Assembly: GCA_030037405.1 (NCBI GenBank) | Contig: JASHRK010000387.1 | Location: forward strand, 1-9,095 | Direction: 5' to 3' | Origin: Acidimicrobiales bacterium | GTDB lineage: Bacteria; Actinomycetota; Acidimicrobiia; Acidimicrobiales; Bog-793 | DNA length: 9,095 nt | Part shown: positions 1-5,070 of the stretch, one piece after another | How positions within the stretch are numbered: position 1 is the first letter of the stretch | Layout of the letters: the number at the start of each line of letters is the position of its first letter | Made by a program: the position numbers and the translations under genes | Notes under the pieces: model-generated | What the model saw: the letters and a program-made list of their open reading frames with translations, nothing else | What the model was told of the DNA's origin: nothing | The model's database searches: none

Positions 1-701
1 ACTACCTGAAGTCCCACGGCGTGAAGGTGCGGTGGGCCCCGCCCTCCTACGCCGCCACCCACCAGAAGACGATCACCGTCGACGACGCCGTCTCGATCAT
101 CATGACGCTCAACCTGACGAGCAGGTATTACGCGACGACCCGTGACTTCGCCGTCATCGACCGCAACCGTGCCGACGTGGCCGCAATCGAGGAGGTGTTC
201 GATCACGACTTTGCCGGCGACTCCTCCTCCACCGAGCCGAAGGGCAGTGGCGACCTCGTCTGGAGCCCGGGTTCCGATGGGACTCTCGTCGACCTCATCG
301 ACTCAGCAAGGCACTCGCTCTACGTCGAGAACGAGGAGATGAGCGAGTACACGATCGTGGACGCCCTCGAAGCGGCCGCCCGCCGCGGCGTCCACGTAGA
401 TCTCGTGATGACGTACGAGAGGCAGTGGGCAAGCAATCTCGAGGCGCTTGCTGCGGCTGGCGTGCACGTCCGCGTCTATCCCGACACCGCTACGGCGCTC
501 TACATCCACGCCAAGGTGATCGCGGTCGATCCCGGTGACTCTGATCAGAAGGTCTTCGTCGGCTCGGAGAACTTCTCGTGGGAGAGCCTCGAGTACAACC
601 GCGAGCTCGGGATCATCCTCGGATCGAGGCAAGGATCGATAATCGCCAAGGTCGCTGACACGGTGAAGGCTGACTGGTCGGGCGGACGGCCGTTCGGATG
701 A
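1..701 (+). CDS. Phospholipase D-like domain protein, 5'-truncated
   Basis: This is the C-terminal part of a PLD-superfamily phosphodiesterase or transferase; the start lies left of the window and the first whole codon is at base 3. Counting from that codon, two HxK(x)4D motifs are visible: H20-Q-K22 with D27, and H169-A-K171 with D176. The second is followed by the G-S-E-N-F-S turn typical of the family. Two HKD motifs in one chain form the complete active site, which works through a phosphohistidine intermediate. The fragment has about 232 residues and ends at TGA 699-701, so what is missing is probably the N-terminal part of the first repeat and any signal peptide or membrane segment. The substrate cannot be told; relatives include cardiolipin synthases, nucleases and secreted phosphodiesterases. 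It is convergent with vapC, with only 52 bases between the stops. Family is confident, function is open. Confidence 0.88.
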   Translation, partial: YLKSHGVKVRWAPPSYAATHQKTITVDDAVSIIMTLNLTSRYYATTRDFAVIDRNRADVAAIEEVFDHDFAGDSSSTEPKGSGDLVWSPGSDGTLVDLIDSARHSLYVENEEMSEYTIVDALEAAARRGVHVDLVMTYERQWASNLEALAAAGVHVRVYPDTATALYIHAKVIAVDPGDSDQKVFVGSENFSWESLEYNRELGIILGSRQGSIIAKVADTVKADWSGGRPFG

Positions 702-753
702 GTCGAGAGCGAGCTCACCGGAGCGGAGTCGGCCGTACCGGAGCCTGTGCAGG

Positions 754-1167
754 TCAATCGATGGTGCCGGCGGGCACGACCCATTCGCACCGCTGGCCCG
801 TAACCTTGGCGATCAGTTCGAAGTCAGAGTCGTAGTGAAGCAGGGCAAGGCGATCCTGCTCCGCTGCGGCCGCGATGAGCAGGTCAGGCACCTTCCGCCC
901 CCGCTGGCTGCGGGAGGCCAGGAGTCGCTGTACCTGCAGCGCCCGCTGGACGTGCGATGCCGCGGTCTCCACCAGCTTGAACACCGACAGGTCGGCCATA
1001 TCCTGATCCCACTCGCGGGCATTGCGGCTTCCGTAGCCAACTTCGAGGTCCGTGATCCCAGCGCGGCCCACCCGACCCTCCTCGGTGAGGGGGCCAACCA
1101 CGGCCCGCACAGTTGGCTCGCCTAGGCGGCTGATCACGCTGGTGTCGATCAGGTGGGTCAGCGCCAT
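754..1167 (-). CDS. vapC: VapC-family PIN-domain toxin ribonuclease
   Basis: A complete 137-residue PIN-domain protein, the usual VapC length. The acidic metal-binding residues are in the expected places: D8 in L-I-D-T-S, E42 in T-D-L-E-V, D95 in P-D-L-L-I-A-A-A and D113/D115 in H-Y-D-S-D-F. VapC toxins are Mg2+-dependent endoribonucleases that cut tRNA or rRNA and are held inactive by VapB; the RNA target here cannot be predicted. The ATG at 1165-1167 lies inside the last codons of vapB, a 10-base overlap in another frame. GAGG lies four bases upstream of the ATG (1172-1175), so translation is probably coupled to vapB. All active-site residues are present and nothing suggests decay. Another PIN toxin subclass is possible, but the antitoxin partner supports VapC. 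Confidence 0.93.
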   Translation of the reverse strand: MALTHLIDTSVISRLGEPTVRAVVGPLTEEGRVGRAGITDLEVGYGSRNAREWDQDMADLSVFKLVETAASHVQRALQVQRLLASRSQRGRKVPDLLIAAAAEQDRLALLHYDSDFELIAKVTGQRCEWVVPAGTID

Positions 1168-1352
1168 GCTTCCTCACGAGGGGGCAGCCCCCGGCGGCCG
1201 AGGCGGTCGAGAGCCTCGCGGACCTTGGAGCTTCTGCCTGCGCCCGCTCTCCGCAGGGCCTCGTTCACGGTCTCTTTCATGCTCATGGTCCCTAGCTCAG
1301 CTCGGGCCGCCGCCAGAGCAGTCTCATCGATGTCCACCAGGTGCTTTGGCAC
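1158..1352 (-). CDS. vapB: VapB-family antitoxin
   Basis: A 64-residue protein directly upstream of and overlapping vapC. Residues 4-35 (H-L-V-D-I-D-E-T-A-L, then alternating helical residues and T-V-N-E-A-L-R-R-A) match the N-terminal ribbon-helix-helix-like DNA-binding part of short VapB antitoxins. The C-terminal half (about 41-64) is charged, rich in Arg, Glu and Leu, and ends E-A-W-R, as expected of the segment that blocks the toxin's active site. The start is GTG at 1350-1352. It was chosen because it begins the conserved strand and lies six bases after a good -10 hexamer (TATACT, 1359-1364), which implies a leaderless transcript. VapB proteins repress their own operon, and palindromes sit across this promoter. 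Confidence 0.88.
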   Translation of the reverse strand: MPKHLVDIDETALAAARAELGTMSMKETVNEALRRAGAGRSSKVREALDRLGRRGLPPREEAWR

Positions 1353-1390
1353 ACTTTCAGTATATACGCAATACAGCCTGTATATCTACG
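1353..1390 (-). promoter_or_regulatory. vapBC promoter with two candidate VapB operator palindromes
   Basis: On the minus strand TATACT (1359-1364) is a near-consensus -10 whose last base is seven positions before the GTG, putting +1 on the start codon. No convincing -35 is seen at 16-18 bases. Two palindromes overlap the element. GTATATAC (1360-1367) covers the -10. ATACAG-C-CTGTAT (1371-1383), six-base arms around one base, lies immediately upstream. VapB-type antitoxins, alone or with VapC, bind inverted repeats of this kind at their own promoter. The palindromes are visible in the sequence; the operator role is inferred. Confidence 0.6.
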
Positions 1391-1495
1391 TCGAGTGCGG
1401 GGGAGCCTGGTGCCGTGTCCCCTAGGTCCAGACGGCGGGTGATGCGGGGGAAGAGCAGAGCAGCGTACGCGACGGTAGCGAGCGAGCAGCGCTCC
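1391..1495. other. Short intergenic stretch between meaA and the vapBC promoter
   Basis: This is the rest of the gap between meaA and vapB. I see no gene in it. A weak 5-bp stem with a 5-base loop (GAGCG 1480-1484, CGCTC 1490-1494) begins two bases past the meaA stop on the minus strand, but no T-rich tract follows. It could be a poor terminator or chance. Whether meaA transcripts run on into vapBC cannot be decided from the sequence. Confidence 0.4.
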
Positions 1496-3451
1496 TCACT
1501 CTCTTTCCCGCCGCTCGGCAGCGAGCTCGGCGAGGACGACGAGGATGTCCGAGACGGCGTAGTCCTTTGGCGTGAACACGGCGCGTACTCCCGCCTCGAT
1601 CATCTTCGGCTGGTCAGCTTCGGGGATGATCCCCCCGAGAACCACCGGTGCGTCGACGCCTCTCTTCCTGAGCTGTTCCACCACCTCCGGGACCAGCTCG
1701 AGATGAGACCCCGAGAGGATCGAGATGCCGACAATGTCGACGTCCTCATCCCGGGCCGCTGCGGCGATCTCATCAGGGGTCGACCGGATACCGCCGTACA
1801 CGACCTCGAAACCGGCGTCCCGCGCCGCCACCGCTATCTGCTCGGCTCCGTTCGAGTGGCCGTCGAGTCCCGGCTTGGCGACGAGGAGCCTCGGCGGCCC
1901 GCCGGCTATCTCCCGCACCCGCTCGACCGCCCGGTGCAGCTCCGCACCGCGACGGCCGGCACCGCCTGCCACCCCCGTCGGTGCCCGGTATTCCCCGAAG
2001 ACCTCTCGGAGCGCTCCGGCCCACTCCCCTGTGGTGCCGCCGGCGTGGGCGAGAGCGACGGTCGCAGGCAGCACGTTCTCGCCACCCTCGGCAGCCCGCT
2101 TCAGCGCGTCGAGGGCCTCGCGAGCCCGGCGACCGTCCCGGCGAGAGCGCCAGCGGGCAACGTCCTCTCGTAACTCTGCCTCGACTGCCGGGTCGACGGT
2201 GAGGATCGCCGAGGAGGGGTCGCCGGAGGGCTGGAGAGGCGACGGCTCCGTCTCGAGGAACGAGTTGACCCCGATCACTTTCTTCTCGCCCGCCTCGATC
2301 CTTCGCAGCCGCTCGGCTTGGCTGGCCACGAGCCGCGCTTTGAGCTCCTCGATCGCCTCGAAAGCGCCACCGAGCTCGAGAACCTCATCCAGCTCGGCTC
2401 GCGCTGCTTCGGCGATCTCGAGGGTCCTTGCCTCCACGACCTTCGAGCCTTCGAAGAGGTCGTCGTACTCGAGAAGGTCGGTCTCGTAAGCGAGCACCTG
2501 CTGGATGCGAAGCGACCACTGCTGGTCCCACGGCCGCGGCAGCCCCAACGCCTCGTTCCACGCCGGGAGCTGTATCGCCCGTGCCCGAGCCGAGCGGGAG
2601 AGCGTCACTCCCAAGGTCTCGAGGACGATGCGCTGGAGGTTGTTCTCGGGCTGCTGCTCGGTGAGCCCGAGCGAGTTGACCTGGACGCCGTAGCGGAGCC
2701 TCCTTTGCGCTTCGTCGGTGACGCCGTAGCGCCTCGTGCAGATCTCCTCCCAGAGCGACGAGAAGGCCCGCATCTTGCAGGTCTCCTCCACGAAGCGCAT
2801 GCCCGAGTTCACGAAGAAGCTGATCCGTCCCACGACGGCGGGCATGTCCTTCTCGGCGACTTGACCGGAGGAGCGGACGGCGTCCAGCACGGCGATCGCC
2901 GTCGCGAGGGCGTAGGCGACCTCCTGGACAGGGGTCGCGCCCGCCTCTTGCAGGTGGTAGCTGCAGACGTTGATCGGGTTCCACTTCGGCACGTGGCGGA
3001 CCGTGTAGGCGACGAGGTCGACCGTGAGGCGGAGGCTCGGCCTCGGCGGAAAGATGTAAGTGCCTCGTGAGAGGTACTCCTTGACGAGGTCGTTCTGGGT
3101 CGTGCCCTGCAGCAAGGAGGGATCCACGCCCCGGTCCTCGGCGTTGGCGACATAGCAGGCGAGCAGCCAGGGCGCAGTGGCATTGATCGTCATGGAGGTG
3201 TTCATCTCCCCGACGGGGATCTGGTCGAGGAGCTCCGCCATGTGGCCGACGTGGGCGACGGGCACGCCGACCTTGCCGACCTCCCCGGCGGCCTCGGGCG
3301 CGTCCGGGTCGTAGCCGACCTGGGTGGGAAGGTCGAAGGCGATCGAGAGGCCGGTCTGGCCCTTGGCGAGGTTGCGCCGGTAGAGCTCGTTCGAAGCGGC
3401 GGCTGATGAGTGACCGGAGTACGTGCGCATCACCCAGGGCTTGTCGGGCAC
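1496..3451 (-). CDS. meaA: MeaA-type coenzyme B12-dependent mutase (probable ethylmalonyl-CoA mutase)
   Basis: A 651-residue adenosylcobalamin-dependent acyl-CoA mutase with both domains in one chain. Residues about 1-480 form the substrate-binding barrel, with P-W-V-M-R-T-Y-S-G-H-S near the start, F-D-L-P-T-Q-V-G-Y-D, G-T-T-Q-N-D-L-V-K-E-Y and S-Y-H-L-Q-E-A-G-A (H166). Residues about 520-645 form the cobalamin domain, with the lower-ligand motif D-G-H-S-N-G (530-535, ligand His532), S-I-L-S-G-S (577-582) and L-G-G-I-I-P (605-610). The overall sequence follows actinobacterial MeaA proteins rather than methylmalonyl-CoA mutase, which has F-D-L-A-T-H at the F-D-L-P-T-Q position. MeaA/Ecm converts (2R)-ethylmalonyl-CoA to (2S)-methylsuccinyl-CoA in the ethylmalonyl-CoA pathway. 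The start is GTG 3449-3451, supported by AGGAAGG (3460-3466) eight bases upstream. An open extension to 3556 would only overlap hbd. It lies 13 bases after hbd, in one operon. An isobutyryl-CoA-mutase-like specificity is less likely but not excluded. Confidence 0.9.
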   Translation of the reverse strand: MPDKPWVMRTYSGHSSAAASNELYRRNLAKGQTGLSIAFDLPTQVGYDPDAPEAAGEVGKVGVPVAHVGHMAELLDQIPVGEMNTSMTINATAPWLLACYVANAEDRGVDPSLLQGTTQNDLVKEYLSRGTYIFPPRPSLRLTVDLVAYTVRHVPKWNPINVCSYHLQEAGATPVQEVAYALATAIAVLDAVRSSGQVAEKDMPAVVGRISFFVNSGMRFVEETCKMRAFSSLWEEICTRRYGVTDEAQRRLRYGVQVNSLGLTEQQPENNLQRIVLETLGVTLSRSARARAIQLPAWNEALGLPRPWDQQWSLRIQQVLAYETDLLEYDDLFEGSKVVEARTLEIAEAARAELDEVLELGGAFEAIEELKARLVASQAERLRRIEAGEKKVIGVNSFLETEPSPLQPSGDPSSAILTVDPAVEAELREDVARWRSRRDGRRAREALDALKRAAEGGENVLPATVALAHAGGTTGEWAGALREVFGEYRAPTGVAGGAGRRGAELHRAVERVREIAGGPPRLLVAKPGLDGHSNGAEQIAVAARDAGFEVVYGGIRSTPDEIAAAARDEDVDIVGISILSGSHLELVPEVVEQLRKRGVDAPVVLGGIIPEADQPKMIEAGVRAVFTPKDYAVSDILVVLAELAAERRERE

Positions 3452-3459
3452 GCCTCGAG

Positions 3460-3466
3460 CCTTCCT
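3460..3466 (-). promoter_or_regulatory. Shine-Dalgarno site deciding the meaA start
   Basis: AGGAAGG on the minus strand lies eight bases before GTG 3451 and overlaps the TAG stop codon of hbd (3465-3467). It fixes the meaA start against the longer open frame that runs back into hbd. Its overlap with the stop suggests ribosomes finishing hbd re-initiate on meaA. Confidence 0.75.
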
Positions 3467-4322
3467 AGGGCCGCTCGTACTCGTAGAAACCCACCCCGCT
3501 CTTGCGCCCGAGCTTCTCAGCCGCCACCATCCGGCGCAGGCAGGGGACCGGTGCATAGTTCGGGTCCCGGTACTCCTCGTAGAGGGCGTCGAGTATCGCC
3601 ACCGAGGTGTCCAGGCCCACGAGGTCGAGGAGGGCGAAGGGGCCCATGGCGTGCCCGCAGCCCCCCTTCATCGCCTCGTCGATGTCCTCGAGCGAGGCGA
3701 CCCCGTTCTCGAGGAGGCGCACGGCGTTGTTGAGGTAGGGGAAGAGGAGGGCGTTCACTATGAAGCCAGCCCGGTCCTTCACCGTCACAGGCGTCTTGCC
3801 GCAGGCCTCGGCGAACGCCACTGCCTCCTCGATCGTCTCGTCCGAGGAGACGAGGGTTCGCACCACCTCGACGAGCCTCATCGTGGCGGCCGGATTGAAG
3901 AAGTGGATGCCGCAGACCCTCTCCGGTCTGCCGGTCTCCATCGCGAGCTCGATCACCGGGAGCGTCGAGGTGTTCGTGGCGAGGATGGCATCGTCGGCGC
4001 AGATGCGGTCGAGCTCGGAGAAAAGGCGGCGCTTGGTGTCCAGATCCTCGACGACGGACTCGATCACGAGGTCGCACTCTGCGAGCTCATGCAGGCTGTC
4101 CGTGGCTGTGATGCGGGCCAAGCTGGCGCGTCGGTCTTCCTCGGAGAGCTCTCCCTTATCCAGGCGCTTGTCGAATGCCCGGGAGATCGTCGCGACGGTG
4201 CCGTCGGCCGCCGCCTGCTCGCGAGAGCGGAGCACGACCTCGTGTCCCGCCTCGGCGGCGACGGCTGTGATGCCGGCGCCCATGATGCCCGAGCCGAGGA
4301 CCCCCACCTTCTTCACCGTCAT
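3465..4322 (-). CDS. hbd: 3-hydroxybutyryl-CoA dehydrogenase
   Basis: A complete 285-residue NAD(P)-dependent L-3-hydroxyacyl-CoA dehydrogenase, the normal length for single-function Hbd/FadB2-type enzymes. The Rossmann nucleotide loop G-S-G-I-M-G is at residues 10-15. The catalytic set Ser119, His140, Glu152 and Asn190 has spacing 21/12/38, the same as Ser137/His158/Glu170/Asn208 in the human short-chain enzyme. The surrounding motifs N-T-S-T-L-P, G-I-H-F-F-N-P-A and D-R-A-G-F-I-V-N are intact. The C-terminal domain (about 186-285) ends G-R-K-S-G-V-G-F-Y-E-Y. The enzyme interconverts acetoacetyl-CoA and (S)-3-hydroxybutyryl-CoA. Its pairing with meaA points to the ethylmalonyl-CoA route or C4 acyl-CoA metabolism. 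The ATG at 4320-4322 has no Shine-Dalgarno (the bases before it are CCTTCCTCC), but TAACCT lies six bases upstream, consistent with a leaderless mRNA. Confidence 0.95.
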   Translation of the reverse strand: MTVKKVGVLGSGIMGAGITAVAAEAGHEVVLRSREQAAADGTVATISRAFDKRLDKGELSEEDRRASLARITATDSLHELAECDLVIESVVEDLDTKRRLFSELDRICADDAILATNTSTLPVIELAMETGRPERVCGIHFFNPAATMRLVEVVRTLVSSDETIEEAVAFAEACGKTPVTVKDRAGFIVNALLFPYLNNAVRLLENGVASLEDIDEAMKGGCGHAMGPFALLDLVGLDTSVAILDALYEEYRDPNYAPVPCLRRMVAAEKLGRKSGVGFYEYERP

Positions 4323-4357
4323 GGAGGAAGGTTACCGGAGGGCTCTCCGACCCCGAA
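4323..4357 (-). promoter_or_regulatory. Putative leaderless promoter of hbd-meaA with an overlapping palindrome
   Basis: TAACCT on the minus strand (4329-4334) fits the actinobacterial -10 pattern TANNNT. With its last base at -7, +1 falls on the A of the hbd ATG. Directly upstream is a perfect 5-bp inverted repeat, CGGAG-GGCT-CTCCG (4336-4349), in the -10/-35 spacer, where a repressor could act. The -35 region (TTCGGG, 4352-4357) is only weakly consensus-like. The palindrome could instead be an RNA hairpin, but no T-tract follows it. Confidence 0.45.
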
Positions 4358-4360
4358 TAG

Positions 4361-4410
4361 CCTGCCGAACCCGCCGAGACCTGCTGAGACCTGCTGAGAC
4401 GTCCCGAGTC
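4361..4410. repeat. Short tandem decamer repeat
   Basis: Two identical tandem copies of CTGCTGAGAC (4381-4390 and 4391-4400) are flanked by degenerate copies in the same ten-base phase: CCGCCGAGAC at 4371-4380, CCTGCCGAAC at 4361-4370 and GTCCCGAGTC at 4401-4410. The array lies between the stop of the secreted-protein gene, overlapping it by two bases, and the hbd promoter. It looks like replication slippage; I can assign no role. Confidence 0.6.
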
Positions 4411-4877
4411 AGTCGATCAGGTCGTAGCCCTGCGTCTTCGTCCTGCCGTCGACGGTGTACGAGACGGTCGCCTGGCTGAAGAGCGGCCCGTACTTGGCCG
4501 TCGACCTCACGGCAGAGAGCCGGATCGCCGCCCGGTAGGTGTGGAACTTGCCTGCCGCGCAGTAGGGGGTGCAGTCGTTCACGTAGTAGTCGCCACGACC
4601 GCTAGCGGTGTGCCTGCCCCAGCTCATCCAGTGGACGTCCTTCCACTGAGCGTTGGCGTCGGCGCAGCTGATGACGTAGTCGGCAGGACGGGTCGCCCGC
4701 CGGTCTGTACAGGTGAGCACGTGGACGACCTCTCCCGCTGTGCCACCCGTTGCCGCGGGGGGAGCCGTAGCTGGCGGCCGCAGAACGCTCGGCCGACGCC
4801 GGAGCGCTGGACAAGGTCAGCGCGAGACAGCCCACGAGGAGGCCACCTGCGACCGATAAGCCCGTCTTCTTCGTCAT
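4409..4877 (-). pseudogene. Small secreted protein of unknown function, frameshifted
   Basis: The frame from ATG 4877 gives a signal peptide: K3-K4, a hydrophobic core to about residue 23, and cleavage after A-P-A-S-A (about 25-29). It then becomes nonsense-like and Arg-rich. A second frame continues from about 4756 to the TGA at 4409-4411 with plausible protein: R-P-A-D-Y-V-I-S-C-A-D-A-N, W-M-S-W-G and N-D-C-T-P-Y-C-A-A-G-K-F-H. Removing one base from the run of six C (minus strand, 4757-4762) joins both into a 155-residue preprotein. Its four mature cysteines could form two disulfides. I recognise the mature pattern from uncharacterised secreted actinobacterial proteins; no activity is known to me. 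A Shine-Dalgarno (GGAGAG) sits about 11 bases before the ATG. A lipobox-like L-V-G-C (14-17) is followed by hydrophobic residues, so ordinary signal-peptidase cleavage is likelier. The break may be genuine decay, slippage or a sequence error. Confidence 0.75.
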
Positions 4878-4982
4878 CGTTCGCCCGCTCTCCTTTTCGT
4901 GGACCTCCGGCTCGCCCTGAGCTTGTCGAGAGCCTGCACCCTGAGACGCTCGGCGGGGCCGCCACCTTGCAGAGGTCGCTCG
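4878..4982. other. Leader/upstream region of the secreted-protein gene
   Basis: No gene is seen. It contains the Shine-Dalgarno of the secreted-protein gene next to the ATG, and CCCTGAGCTTGTCGAG at 4915-4930. From memory, that string resembles an interspersed extragenic motif found in many high-GC bacterial genomes. No clear -10 for the secreted gene could be fixed. Confidence 0.35.
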
Positions 4983-5026
4983 CCACCCGGTGAGGGCGAG
5001 GTGAAGGTCAGGTGAGGGTGAGGTGA
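4983..5026 (-). repeat. Array of 11-bp direct repeats, possible PHO-box-like regulator site
   Basis: Read on the minus strand, four consecutive 11-base units follow each other without gaps: TCACCTCACCC (5016-5026), TCACCTGACCT (5005-5015), TCACCTCGCCC (4994-5004) and the weaker TCACCGGGTGG (4983-4993). All begin TCACC. Streptomyces PhoP binds PHO boxes built of 11-nt direct repeat units with core GTTCACC, and the third unit in context reads CTTCACC. The period and core are seen directly; the PhoP connection is inference. The array lies between the divergent secreted-protein gene and lhr, so it could serve either. Confidence 0.5.
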
Positions 5027-5042
5027 GGCGCCCTCGATGTTG

Positions 5043-5056
5043 CGAACATAAGTTCG
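5043..5056 (+). promoter_or_regulatory. LexA (SOS) box in the lhr promoter
   Basis: CGAACATAAGTTCG is a perfect inverted repeat, CGAAC-N4-GTTCG, which is the Gram-positive/actinobacterial LexA operator core. The outermost bases (G5042, G5057) do not extend the symmetry to the mycobacterial T...A form. It covers -28 to -15 relative to the predicted lhr +1 at 5071, ending two bases before the -10 hexamer, so bound LexA would block RNA polymerase. Mycobacterial lhr is reported to be induced by DNA damage, which fits. Confidence 0.75.
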
Positions 5057-5058
5057 GC

Positions 5059-5070
5059 TACACTGCAGGT
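5059..5070 (+). promoter_or_regulatory. -10 element and leaderless start of lhr
   Basis: TACACT (5059-5064) matches the -10 consensus at the key T1, A2 and T6 positions and is followed by exactly six bases before GTG 5071, so transcription should begin on the start codon. No Shine-Dalgarno lies at a useful distance; the AGGT touching the GTG is too close. TTGCGA at 5040-5045 is -35-like but only 13 bases away, too short a spacer. Confidence 0.6.

Noticed and set aside
713..724. Small hairpin after the PLD stop (GCTC-ACCG-GAGC)
   Set aside because: Only four base pairs and no T-tract, so not credible as an intrinsic terminator.
1052..3070. Long plus-strand open frames (1052-2173, 1725-2489, 2318-3070) antisense to meaA
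   Set aside because: They are opposite a strongly recognisable mutase and have Arg/Pro/Ser-rich, low-complexity translations with no family motif. These are high-GC shadows.
3452..3556. N-terminal extension of meaA by 35 residues to 3556
   Set aside because: It would run inside hbd in another frame, is Arg/Ser/Gly-rich and unlike MeaA N-termini, while GTG 3451 has a good Shine-Dalgarno and begins just before the conserved P-W-V-M-R-T-Y.
4323..4331. GGAGGAAGG next to the hbd start
   Set aside because: It looks like a perfect Shine-Dalgarno but is on the plus strand, opposite to hbd, with no plus-strand gene after it.
3423..4479. Plus-strand open frames (3423-4397, 3760-4479) opposite hbd
   Set aside because: hbd has a full catalytic set on the minus strand; these frames resemble no family and have no promoter or Shine-Dalgarno that I can see.
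4409..4720. GTG 4720 as an independent start giving a 103-residue cytoplasmic protein
   Set aside because: The cysteine-rich product belongs to a secreted family, and an in-order signal peptide lies just upstream in the other frame, so a frameshift explains it better.
4823..4834. Lipobox L-V-G-C in the secreted protein signal
   Set aside because: The residues after the cysteine continue the hydrophobic core and a standard A-x-A cleavage site follows, so lipidation is unlikely.
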